Below, piece after piece: positions 1-10,404 of a DNA stretch of 64,000 bases. The position numbers and the translations under genes are program-made. Position 1 is the first letter of the stretch; every line of letters starts with the position of its first letter. Source of the stretch: Primula veris (taxonomy: Eukaryota; Streptophyta; Magnoliopsida; Ericales; Primulaceae); the NCBI GenBank assembly GCA_963682055.1, contig OY821744.1:22916967-22980966 (forward strand), written 5' to 3'. A model generated the notes under the pieces. It was not told the origin of the DNA and did no database searches. It was given only the letters and a program-made list of their open reading frames with translations.

Positions 1-276
1 CAGAATTTGTGTAGGTTGATTGAGCCGTTTTCGAAAGTTGAGATTGCTCATATTGCCGAGCTGATTGAGCTGCCAATAGATCATGTGGAGAAAAAGCTTT
101 CTCAGATGATTTTGGATAAGAAATTTGCTGGGACATTGGATCAAGGAGCCGGTTGTCTTGTTATTTTCGATGATCCTAAGACAGATGCAATATACCCAGC
201 AACATTGGAGACTATTTCAAACATCGGTAAAGTTGTTGATAGCCTTTATATGAGGTCTGCGAAGATCATGGCGTGA
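1..276 (+). CDS. RPN6: 26S proteasome lid subunit RPN6 (PSMD11), C-terminal end only
   Basis: The frame is open from base 1 (Gln-Asn-Leu-Cys-Arg) to a TGA at 274-276, so this is the 3' end of a gene that starts outside the window. The residues read as the winged-helix half of the PCI domain and C-terminal tail of RPN6, with recognisable stretches [33 protein letters not shown] and the terminal [20 protein letters not shown]6 is a non-ATPase subunit of the 19S regulatory particle; it braces the lid against the 20S core and the ATPase ring, so it acts in ubiquitin-dependent proteolysis in cytosol and nucleus. No stop or frameshift interrupts the visible 91 codons. Family assignment is from recall of conserved plant PSMD11 sequence; which paralogue it is cannot be judged from the tail alone. 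Confidence 0.93.
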   Translation, partial: QNLCRLIEPFSKVEIAHIAELIELPIDHVEKKLSQMILDKKFAGTLDQGAGCLVIFDDPKTDAIYPATLETISNIGKVVDSLYMRSAKIMA

Positions 277-1019
277 GGTTGTGGCTGCTGGACCCACTTT
301 CTCTCATCTACACTGCTTCTAATTTTATGTCATTGGTCAGAACTTTATATTTGCCTTTTGAACTACAGTTTGTGCCAGCATGGTGAAAACCCGATTTATC
401 TTCCATTTTAGTATCTTTGAGAACTGATTTTGTGTCATTTTATGAACTTGTTTATTTCTCTTATGACCAGTAAACTTCTTCATTTCATGAAAGTTGTCCT
501 TTTTTCTTTGGGGGTGGTGGTTACTTAATTATAAGTTGAGCTAATTGTTCGGACATTACGTTCCCGTTCTTCTTGGGCATCATTTTGAGTTGAAGTTTGT
601 GCCACTGTTTCAAATGCGGCACGTAGCCGCCCCGCTTTTATGTAGGTGTTTGACTTCGTAGTTTATTTCATGTCAATTCGTAGTTGATGGGTCAACCCGG
701 TTTGAATGGGTTAAATAACATCTAATAAACAAAAAGTACAAACCCTAGGTCTGAAAAAAACCATATTTTCTAGATCGACGAATAAGGATTCAACAAGGAA
801 TAAACTAGACAAGTCAAGCTTAAACAACTTAGTGTATGTCCAATTTAATACTAAAATCAGCAAAAAGAAAAAGCAAAGGAAAACCACTCAAAAGCGATGA
901 TGATTAGGATTCAAAATTAAGATCCGTTTTTAAAATTTTGATATCTTGTTGATTTTGGATTAGATTCGCATTTTACATTTTTACATTTCAACCTCTATTT
1001 AAAACACATTTCATGACAA
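277..1019. other. RPN6 3' UTR and non-coding flank
   Basis: T-rich sequence directly after the RPN6 stop is the expected 3' UTR, probably the first 300-350 bases. The rest is AT-rich with no frame I can support. No clear transposon terminus was seen. Confidence 0.5.
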
Positions 1020-1238
1020 TTTTTGCTGATATAACTGCTATGGAGTTCGTGTGTGATTCGGTTTGAACTAGCGGCATGTCAAAAACATCAAAATCCAGAA
1101 TATAAACAAAGTCCGCTATCCTACACCTAACCCACTCAGCAGTCCCCAACGTCTCTCCTAAGATACTACCATTAGCCTTAAACGTATTCCAGTGGTTTTT
1201 AGCTTTTTAAGTGGGTGGAAAATACTAGTGGGCATAAG

Positions 1239-1951
1239 TAGGGGTGGGCACGGGGCGGATTGGGGCGGATTGGTCTCAATCCTAACCCGCCCCGTAAAAT
1301 AAATGGCGGGACGGATTGGGGCGGATTAGTGAAATTCAAATCCCAACCCAACCCAACCCAACCCATTATAATTAAAACCCCAACCCAACCCAACCCAACT
1401 CATTATCAAGCGGGGCGGATTGGGTGCGGGTTGTTTCTTGAATTTTCATTTTAGTCATTAATTTTTCATTATTTCGCATAATTTACCTAAATATTTAAAA
1501 AAAAAAAAATTCAAATAGAAATATAAACTAAAAGCCAACCAAAATACGTTTAGAATGTTCGGAACAAATAACAAAACTAAAACAAAACAAAACAAAACAA
1601 ATTGTTATTCATCAACATAATCAAAATAAAGTTCAATAGCTAATTGAATCCACAAGTTCAATAGCTACAGATTTCGTAATAACTTTATATAACTTCATAT
1701 TTGACTATACTTCAATTACAAATAAAGTTTTTAAAAATAAATTAACCACCCATACTACCTAGACCCAGATTAAAAATTCTTTCTTTTTGTAAGTACGAGA
1801 TAATACATTGAATTTATAAGACAATATATCAATCAAATCATTAAGCTTAAGTTTGGACAATCCAAAGATTTTTTGTCTATATATATAATTTTTCTTAAAT
1901 CAATACTATTATAATATAGAAACTCTTATTAAAAAAGATCTTGAGAAAATT

Positions 1952-1982
<31 letters not shown>

Positions 1983-2168
1983 ATTGAAACGGGTTGAGGT
2001 GGATTAACCCGCGGTTTGGAAACCCCAACCCTAACTCAACCCATGAATTTTTTTACGGATTGGGGCGGGGCGGATTTAACTTTTTTTGACACCCAACCCG
2101 CCCCAATCCGCCCCAATCCGCACGGATTGGGTTACGGGGCGGGTTTGCGGATTTTTTGCCCACCCCTA
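1239..2168. mobile_element. Non-autonomous hAT-type element, 930 bp, with 8-bp target duplication
   Basis: The element starts TAGGGGTGGGCA and ends TGCCCACCCCTA, a perfect 12-bp terminal inverted repeat. It is bounded by GGCATAAG at 1231-1238 and again at 2169-2176, an exact 8-bp target duplication, the hAT hallmark. Both ends carry many copies of a GGATTGGGGCGG-like motif in inverted orientation (about 1252-1430 and 1978-2155), while the centre is AT-rich with a TA run near 1952-1978. No transposase frame is present, so it would need a transposase in trans. Apparent open frames inside are translations of the repeat. Confidence 0.9.
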
Positions 2169-2404
2169 GGCATAAGGTTATGGGACACTCCCGAGTCTAT
2201 CAATACTCGGTCCAACACACGGTCACTTACTACCATTGTGACTGTCGCAAACTCACTTTTACTGTTCGTTCGTGGATGCGTGTCTAAGCTTAACAAATTT
2301 CTCCATGTATTTCACCAATATCAGCCAAAGTCCTGAGACCGAATGATACATCCGGTTCACCCTCTAACACGTCCCTAGTCACTGCGCACGTAGACAGCTC
2401 CTCC

Positions 2405-2591
2405 CATGGGCGAAGCCAGGATGTGTAAATGGGGGGTGCCAAAATATATGTACAAGTAACATATTTTTATGGGGGTGCCAAATCTACACCTAAAAAGAAA
2501 TTGTACTAAAAAAAAATTGCGTCACTTGGGATTTCTAAAATTATGGGGGGTGCCGTGGCACCCGATCGTCCCCATTTAGCTTCCCCCTGGG
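2405..2591. mobile_element. Small foldback (MITE-like) element
   Basis: The left end GGGCGAAGCCAGG and the right end AGCTTCCCCCTGGG are imperfect inverted repeats. Just inside them GGGGGGTGCC and GTGGCACCCGATCG mark the two arms. CTCCTC occurs at both edges and may be a target duplication, but its limits are ambiguous. Superfamily not determined. Confidence 0.45.
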
Positions 2592-2774
2592 CCTCCTCCT
2601 CAGATATACTACCTACGAAAGGATAAAGTTTATCTCTCCCTCTTATGGTATTTATACCCTTACCGTATTTGGTGAACCTAACTTGCCTATCTTCCCTTGG
2701 CCTTTTGGAAGACGTTGGGAAACCAGGCGGCGAAGATGACGGTCTATCCCAATTATGCTCATGGGGAGTAGAGG

Positions 2775-4051
2775 TGTAAAATCCCGCATTTTATGTATTT
2801 TTTATTTTAGTTATTAAGGAGTCTGATATTTTGTTTTAGGATTATTAATAGGATTTTGACAAGTTTACGGGTCGTGTAAGTAATTTAAGGACCGATATAT
2901 AAATAGGTGGTGTAGTTATAGTTACACGTTATTACAGCTACAAGTTTGTAAAGAAATTGATTCGATGACGTAATAGACTAAAGTAATGTTGTTTTCCGTT
3001 TTATGAGTATTGGAATTAATGAGCTTATTTTATATACCAAGTCAAATAGTACCTTGGGAGTTTCATACCAATTTTGAACGTAGCATTATATGAAATATTA
3101 ATAGGATTTAGGAGGTAGTTTATCAAGGTCACGAGAGTTACAAATATCATTCATAAATGTATTATTTATGTCGACTTTTTGCATTTGTATTTATGTACTG
3201 AAAGGCCACATTCATTTGTGGAGTTAAATTTGCAGGAGTTGCGTACTTATAATAGCATGATCTTTGTTATAAAGCCTTAACTTTTATTTAGGGCATATCA
3301 CTAGCTTCACTAATTCTATGGCAATATATGCACCCCCATAAGTACCAAGGAAATCATACACTCTAGTCTATACTGTCTTCATAAACTTTTACATCCTCAT
3401 ATAATACACGGATATATAGATTAGGAAAGAGAGAAGCATGCAGAACTAATAGAAACGGAACAAACAAGCCGTGTGCTAATTACTTGCTCAAACTACTATT
3501 CGCATAAGGTTGTAGCTTTTCGTGATATAAGTGTTTCGGTCTAACTGAAATTGAGAAATTGAGAAATCAGTTGAGTGAGTTTTGTCTTGCTATTATAAAA
3601 TTTCATTGTAACTTTTAACACATTACTAACATAGGCATTATTTTAAAGTATTATCTATATATGTAGTCGTTGTTTTTGTATAGTTACAAGAAATAATGGA
3701 AAGAATAAATAAATAGATTATGTACAGGATTATGTACAAATATTTGAATGAGTTAATATTTTATGATTTTTATTTGGGACCATGATAAATAAGTACAAAT
3801 ATGTACATGAAAGTGAGGTGACGTTGGCAACTAAACGAATGAGTTTAGTTCTCAACGGTTAACTTAGCGATTGTACATAGATTCGTTAACCGGGTCGTCT
3901 TGAGAAAGAGACTCAACAGTCAATCTGTGGTGACCTTAATTACGAATTGCATGTACGGTTTTATGCCAGAGAAAAATATGGACAGAAATGACTGAATAAG
4001 TCAATCCAGCTTGATAAACTGAGATATACATGTTATCATATTGATTTTATC

Positions 4052-4090
<39 letters not shown>

Positions 4091-4809
4091 TTGGGATTGT
4101 TTAAAATGATTCAATTTTGATGAAAAAAGAAGAAAAAAGTTTATTTATCTTGTTATTTCAATTTTATTTCAATTTTATTTAAATTACTGATAAATGCATT
4201 GGAAATTTTAATAAGTTAAACGATGGTTTTGAAAAAAAAGAAAAAGAGAAAAAATCTTATCTTTGTCCCTCATATTATATTGCAAGACATTTTCTCTCAT
4301 TGACCTCGTTTAGCTCATCCATCCATTTTTAAAATGTTTTCAAGTTAACGATCAGTTAATTATAGTTGATATATCGAGTCAGTTTGAGAACCAAGGAACC
4401 ATACCAAGCCTATAGGTTTATTGGGAATTTTAATAAGTTAAATGATGGTTTTAAAAGAAAATAAAAAGAATTTTTTTATGTTTGTCCCTTGTATTATATT
4501 GCAATACATTTTCTCTTATTGAGCTCGTTTAGCTCACCCATCTATTTTTAAAATGTTTTCATATTAACGAGCAGTTAATTAGCGTTGATATATGGTCAGT
4601 TTGGGAAACAGGAAACCAGACCAAACCTAGCTATATGTTTATTTGTTAAATTCCCCACGGTTTGGGTGTAATATGTTAAGTTCTTGTAATAAATGTTAAG
4701 TTCTTGTAAGATGTTTAAGTTCTTGTAATTATTCCATTTATTGTTTGTTTGGCACATGCAACACGCATGTCATTCAGCCATGTGACACTCACGAGTCTAG
4801 GATGTTACA
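2775..4809. repeat. Solo LTR, about 2.0 kb, with 5-bp target duplication
   Basis: The stretch begins TGTAAAATCCCGC and ends GGATGTTACA, the 5'-TGT...ACA-3' termini of plant Ty3/gypsy LTRs. AGAGG stands immediately before it (2770-2774) and immediately after it (4810-4814), an exact 5-bp target duplication. There is no internal coding sequence and no second LTR, so it is a solo LTR left by unequal recombination between two LTRs. It contains a TA microsatellite near 4057-4086 and an internal near-duplicate pair (about 4190-4400 and 4420-4640). It lies within older retroelement debris, so it is a nested, later insertion. Confidence 0.88.
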
Positions 4810-4814
4810 AGAGG

Positions 4815-5300
4815 CCTATTGCTTGCGCCAATGGTTTAATACCCGCACTAATGGCTAGTTGGTCCCCTAATTGGTTCTGAAGTTCCTCCCATTTTCTCGC
4901 TCTCTCTTCTCTCTCCTTAATAGGTTCGGTTTGCGTATAGGGGGTCTTACCCCAGCCCCATCGTCAGAAAAGTCAACAGGAGCGTAAATACCCCCTAACT
5001 TCTCATCAGTGCCATTCCATGGGCGAAGTGAGTCGAACGGGCTAAGATGGTGATACACTTCCCTTCCTTTGTACCTAATGACGCAGTCATAGCATTATAA
5101 TCTAAGGATACCCTCGCTGTCCTAAAAAACGGACGTCCTAAGATAGTTGGAACTCTATTAGTCTCATTCTTCCTAGTCTTGTCTATAACTATAAAGTCCA
5201 CTAAGAAACGAAATATCCCAACCCTCGCTACCATGTTTTTTACAACTCCCCTAGCTTCCCTATGGGACTCATCCCTGAAGTAAAGCCGACCAGAACACGG
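4815..5300 (-). pseudogene. Ty3/gypsy protease relic (I-L-G-R-P-F motif)
   Basis: The minus strand gives FIVIDKTRKNETNRVPTILG then RPFFRTARVSLDYNAMTASL, which matches the second half of plant gypsy (Athila-like) retropepsins, where the conserved core is P-x-I-L-G-R-P-F. The frame then decays into a basic tail. Stops and frame changes make it a pseudogene. On the minus strand this C-terminal protease half lies upstream of the D-S-G half at about 2.2 kb, the reverse of the normal protein order, so the two fragments are either separate elements or rearranged. Confidence 0.6.
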
Positions 5301-5346
5301 TTCTAATGGCCAATACTCCTCAGAGGAGTTTAATAATTCATTTAGT

Positions 5347-5860
5347 GTGTTGAACTCTACTAACTAATGCAATTAACTTTGCTACAATTCTGATTTGAGT
5401 GTTGCTATTGCAACCCAAAAAATCATGTAACGAACCCACTACGAGGGGAAAAGAGAGAAAGGGCGAGAGGTGAATAAAGTTTACAAAGAAAAGAATGATG
5501 AGATTCAAATAATGAGTGATCTGGAATCTCAATACACATTCTTGGAATTCTGAGGGCTGCAACTGCTCATTAAGAAAATTAAGAGGACCTTACTGCAATT
5601 AGCTATTAGTTCTTAATAGTATTAATAACTGATGAAGATACTCATTCAAGGATATGAAAAAACTAATGAACAATTTCTCTCTCTGTATTTCCTTTCAGAT
5701 TTTACTTTTCAGTAGTTTAAATTCATTACTTTCAATTCTGTAACTTTACTTTATCAGTTAAATAGAAAATTCGCCTCAAAAAAGTTGTGTTCTTGTGTGG
5801 ATTAGGTCATATTGTTCCTTGTATTATTTCATCAGACCCGAAGTAAGGTGATTCCTTACA
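5347..5860 (+). repeat. Putative 5' LTR of a gag-only element
   Basis: The stretch begins TGTTGAACTC and ends GATTCCTTACA, i.e. TG...CA. It is followed two bases later by a primer-binding-site match. It has promoter-like and CT-rich leader-like sequence near its right half. I found no second copy downstream, so the call rests on the termini, the primer-binding site and the gag-like frame that follows. The exact left edge could shift by two bases because TGTG precedes it. Confidence 0.5.
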
Positions 5861-5862
5861 AG

Positions 5863-5875
5863 TGGTACCAGAGCC
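5863..5875 (+). other. Primer-binding site (initiator tRNA-Met type)
   Basis: TGGTACCAGAGCC differs by one base from TGGTATCAGAGCC, the common plant retrotransposon site complementary to the 3' end of initiator tRNA-Met. It sits two bases after the CA end of the putative LTR. Confidence 0.6.
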
Positions 5876-5921
5876 ACCGATTCGTATCAGAACTATTTTC
5901 TTTTCTCTTCAATTACATTGA

Positions 5922-7013
5922 ATGTCTTATTCAGCTGAGGGATTAGAGTTTGGAACTGAAAATTATTATGGCAAGAATTTGAACTGCTATGCGTTTAATG
6001 AAATGCAGTTTACAAACCCGCACCAAACTCCTCCGAGATATGAAGTGTCCTCTTATTCACAGTGTTCTTATTTGCCTTCCTTTGGCTTCCCACCACCATC
6101 TTGGTCGCCGGCTGACCCACCTCCACCACCTGTGTTACCCTATTTTTATCACCCACCATTTTCCGAACACACCCAACACTTTCCACCACTACATGAACCC
6201 ACATTAGCACCAACTTTTGGCATCTCACCACCACTACGACCTCCAAACGAACCACCACCATCACAGTGGTTTTCACAACACAATCCTCCGCCAAATTACT
6301 AGTCATACCCTTCACCATACAACCCTAATCCTTCACCAGAACCACTCTCTCTTTCTTATCATCACACTCAGCGCCAATCCTCTTTTGCACCTCCAGTTGA
6401 ACCACAAATAGCACCTTATTCGACACCCTACTCGTCGTCACCAATCGACCCCCACTCACAAACAACACAAATAGAATACTCTTCATATGCTAGCCAGTAC
6501 CATAACCAAACACTCACTCACCCTATAATTCTGTACTCTTACTCGCATCAGGCTATATTTCAAACCCCATTTGCTTTCCAGACACCACAACATGATTACT
6601 GCACCTTGCACGATGACGATGTACCATCAATTTCACAAGACTACAATCTCCAACTTTATCAACAACCTTGTAACAGAATTCCCGACATGACCGAACAGAC
6701 GACAACTGAAGAAAAAAAATTGCAAACAACTTGCAAGCAGTTAAATGAACAACACATTCTTCTACAACAATTGGAAGAGCAAAGGGTGGTAAGAGAAGAG
6801 CAATGGAAGAGATGCGACGTTCAAGTACAAACGATTTTCCATCTTCTCCAAAACCTATCATTTGCTAACATTAATGGTGAAGTTCACTCCTATCAGGAAG
6901 AATTATTTGATGAGGTAAATCATTGCTCGGACCCTAATTCCTTTACAAGAAAGGCGTTGGATGAAATTTCTCATGAAGAACACCCGAACTCAATTGTATA
7001 TAACCTGGAGTAA
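5922..7013 (+). pseudogene. Gag-like retroelement frame, 363 codons, one internal TAG
   Basis: From the ATG the frame runs to a TAA at 7011-7013 with a single in-frame TAG at codon 127 (6300-6302). Both halves are in the same frame and of the same composition. Residues 1-220 are rich in Pro, Tyr, Ser and His with many P-P-P and Y-S/Y-P motifs and look disordered. Residues about 245-310 form a Glu/Gln/Leu-rich segment likely to be a coiled coil (QLNEQHILLQQLEEQR). No CCHC zinc knuckle, protease or polymerase follows. Position directly after an LTR and primer-binding site makes a retroelement gag the best guess. I do not recognise the family; a host gene captured by an element is an alternative. 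Confidence 0.5.
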
Positions 7014-8283
7014 GAGCAAAACTCCACTAAATATTCTACAACACCAATGATATATATAATTATGTCCACTTATTAATAAATTAATGTACTAATAAATAAA
7101 CCTCTATACCCTTTTATAGACTTGGTCTTATGGCGACTTTCATACGAAACAGTGAATAAAAAAGTAAGGTTTTCAAAATCATTACTGTTTACAATTGAAA
7201 CTCGGAGATTGAATAGAATTTGTAATAAATACTATTTGGGTGCACAGGAAATTAAGTTCAAATTGATCATCATTTAATTGCATTTAGCACAACATTAATA
7301 AATCATCTGCATCTTTGTTAAATAGGCATAGACAAGCTTTTGGACTTTGGGGTGATGAGAGAAGAGAGAGAAAGGGGGCCAAAATTCTATAATTCATTTT
7401 TTATATTAGTGACTTCTCTTTTGATTATAACTAGACCAATCATCCAGTACTAGCTTTGGTTTTATTTTGTGCCAGAGACTTGTCTGATAAAGTTTGCAAA
7501 ATCCCGGTATCACTAACCTAAAAAAATTCTATCCTGGGTTTGAAAATGAAAACAAACTCTACGTTCCTCAATAAATAAATAATAATAATATTGCATATTG
7601 AATAGCGATTAAAAACGTTTTTACCTGCAAATTACGCCAACACACACATTCATTGTTTAATGAGACTAAATGTTTATAATTTATTCAAGCTAACACACAT
7701 TAGGGTTTTTATATATGCTATGTTACATTTAGCTTTTTTTATTTTTGTTGAATCGCATTTAGTATGAATTTAAATAGACTAATTGATCGGATTGGATTGA
7801 TTTGTCTTGCTTTGGTTTGAATTACCACTTTATAATTCTAAATCAATCCATTAATAACGGACTGGTTTTTTTTTTTTTTAATTCTAAACCAAACCGTTTG
7901 ATGAAAAATCCGAAACAATCCAAACCAAACCAACGGATTGGTTCGGATTTACGGATTGACGATTTTATGAACACCCCTAATTGGAGTTTATCAACAAAAA
8001 CGAATGGATTTAGAGATGTCATTTTTTTTGTTCATCGTATCTAATTGCATCAACTGATTGGTCAGAGATTAGTTAATATATTTTCTCTAATTGCGTCAAC
8101 ATGATTTTCAAGTTTGAATGTCATCCTATTTGCCCATTTTTGTTTCAGAAGTCTTTTCTTTTTCTAAAAATTAAAGTCACTAATATATTTATGTATATAA
8201 AAAATAGTATAATAATATATACATATATAGAGTGTGTGTATGTGTACAAGCTGAAGGAGCTCACCCGGTGCCTGATATAACAT
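7014..8283. other. AT-rich non-coding stretch with a hAT-like remnant
   Basis: No gene is visible. About 7790-7980 contains repeated CGGATTGG/CCAAACCAA motifs and ends GAACACCCCTAA, resembling the right end of the hAT-type element at 1.2-2.2 kb, but no matching left terminus was found. A short TA-rich run lies near 8190-8230. Confidence 0.35.
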
Positions 8284-9421
8284 TTAGATTGTATAATGCG
8301 GAAATATGTGTAAATGGTACTTAATTATTAGGAAAAAGATATTCAAAACACTAAACCTTTTTTTCAAGACACCAAATGCTCTTTCTATCGTTGTTCTCAA
8401 AGATGAATGTCGAAGATTGAATAATTCTTTAACACTTTCTGATTCATGATTACTGTATTCTTTTAGATGATATTGTGTAGCACGGTATGAAGGAATGAAT
8501 CCTTTGCGAATTCCATAGCCTCCATCAACTAAAAAATATTTTCCTGTATGCAAACAAATTTTTTATCATGCTAAAGAGATTTATTAAGGTAAAAACATAT
8601 GTATTTTAATTTTCTTAGTTTTTAATGATTTTTTTTTTTACCTTCGGAAACTTTAAGCCCATTTCTCCTCGTTAATGCATCTTCTAAGATAAGTACATCA
8701 TGTGCCGACCCTTCCCAACCAGCTAATACATAAGTAAATCTCAAATCGAAACTAACAACAGCCATTACATTTTGAGTAGACTTATCTTTTCTACCACGAA
8801 AACGTCCTTGAAACTCGAGTGGTACAGATGCATGGACGTGAGTACCATCAATTGCTCTAATACAATCCTAATAAACTCGATTAATTTAGAATTCATCCTA
8901 TAATTTTATGTGGGATATAAATGTTATATTAGTCTGATTATGGATATTTACCTTGAACCACGGCCAATATGTATGATTTTGCATGATTTCTGGCGGTGTT
9001 GTCATGTTGGGCTCTTTATAAAATCATTTTGTAATTTTAAAATTGCTTTCAATACCTTATGAAAATACCTTCACACAGTCTCGTTGGAACGAAAAAAACG
9101 ACTGCCAATAATTCTATTTCGGACATTGTGACCCAAAACATGAAGAAATATGGTAAGTTGTTGTTCAATTGAAACATGTAAACTAGAAGTTATATACTTT
9201 TTATTTTTCAATATAGAAGAAAGTTTCAAAAAATGTTATTTTGACATACGAAAATTGTGCAAGCATAGATCTTTACTATCAGTAATTAAAGTGTCAAAAT
9301 ATTTTTGTCTCTCTTCATCTCTATTAAGATAAGACTTTCTAAGAATGTGATGCATAAATTGCATACTAGTCAAAACACCTGCATCAACGTAGCTGTAAAA
9401 GCCATTTTTTTCTCTTATCAA
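8284..9421 (-). pseudogene. PIF/Harbinger transposase (DDE superfamily), broken
   Basis: Read on the minus strand the segments give, in order: MQFMHHILRKSYLNRDEERQ; LHVLGHNVRNRIIGSRFFRS; WPWFK then DCIRAIDGTHVHASVPLEFQ (first Asp); LAGWEGSAHDVLILEDAL (second Asp); KYFLVDGGYGIRKGFIPSYR; and SSLRTTIERAFGVLKKRF (Glu). This is the plant HARBI1-like nuclease layout. Two introns with acceptable borders seem preserved, about 8877-8952 and 8548-8640. An in-frame TGA replaces a Trp codon near 9078-9080 and the frame shifts shortly after, near 9000-9020, so the copy cannot make a full transposase. No Myb-like partner frame and no terminal repeats of the element were found. Confidence 0.8.
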
Positions 9422-10188
9422 TATATTTCCCTTTCATCTACATCAAATAAATAAAGAAATACAAAAATTATAATCAACAAACAAAGATAATCAACTAAAT
9501 ATGATGCAGTTTATAAACCAAAATAAGAACCCAATAGCTACAAATATACAAGTTTTTGAGTTGTAGGTAACCAGGGCCATTTTGTTTTCAATTTTTAGAT
9601 ATAAACAATTTTAAGATCATGGATTTTAACATCAATCACCGTCTATACATATAATATTGCAATTGCTATAAATATGAGTTATTCCCACAAACATCATGAT
9701 ATTAGTTAACTATGGTAAAATTAAAGAAAAAACTGTAATATAGCCGTAAATGCATAAAATACTAGCTAATTTGTATAACAAGGCTGTAAACATAAATCAC
9801 CACCACAATAATCAATATTATACCAGACAATAAGAAGCGAACAATCAAACTCAAACCAACCATTGTTTGTTATGACTATAATGAAATAGTCGTTTACAGT
9901 ATGTTCAATTCCAATAAAAAAATCTATTTAGATCTAAATTCTGATTTTATTAAATATAAAAAGACAATAAAAAAATAATTACATTTTAAAAAAATAAGTT
10001 AGTTCGAAATACTAGAAAAAAACCCTTTTGCAAATTCAATTGGCTACATAGAAGTATTACAGAGATGAGAAAGATAAAATACATACTTTTGTTTTTATGC
10101 TGTTTTGATAGGGAGAGAGAATAATTTTTTTTATTTTAGATAGATATAGTATAATAGGAGAAAGATTATACACAGAGTATAGTAATAT
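9422..10188. other. AT-rich non-coding stretch
   Basis: No coding frame, terminal repeat or RNA gene is visible. It may contain the remaining 5' part of the Harbinger element, whose ends I could not locate. Confidence 0.4.
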
Positions 10189-10404
10189 TGTTGTGTGACA
10201 TATTAGCTCACATATATATGTATATAGATATAGAGAGAGAATATAGAGAGAGACAACAACAAGGTCTTTATTAATCACATTGTATATGAATACAATGGGA
10301 CCCTAACCTTCTTTATATACTAGAGGTTAGGGTTATACAAGATAGAAAGTCCAACTTAGGCCCACTATGAGTAAGGCCCAATAGTCCAATAATATCCTAC
10401 AACA
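10189..10404 (-). repeat. LTR, left copy (3' LTR in element sense)
   Basis: Begins TGTTGTGTGACA and ends CCTACAACA. It is about 97% identical by eye to the right copy. It contains a GA/TA-rich tract. Confidence 0.9.

Larger units (their letters stand above)
1020..2774 (-). pseudogene. Retroelement aspartic-protease relic, cut by a hAT element
   Basis: On the minus strand from about 2320 to 2169 a frame reads EFATVTMVVSDRVLDRV then LIDSGVSHNLMP, the D-S/T-G active-site pattern of a retropepsin followed by the usual N-L-M-P. It resumes past the hAT insertion near 1230 with FHPLKKLKTTG, so the hAT element split the protease. Between 2590 and 2774 the minus strand gives a gag-pol-like basic stretch (TSSKRPREDRQVRFTKYGKG). 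Several stops are present. The left limit is approximate. The type looks like an LTR retrotransposon, probably Ty3/gypsy, but the lineage is not clear. Confidence 0.5.

Noticed and set aside
1260..1454. Pro/Asn-rich frames at both ends of the 1.2-2.2 kb element
   Set aside because: Translations of the GGATTGGGGCGG repeat array on either strand, not genes.
6010..6318. 102-codon minus-strand frame and a 72-codon plus frame opposite/within the gag-like ORF
   Set aside because: Shadows of the Pro-rich plus-strand frame, whose codon bias keeps other frames open.
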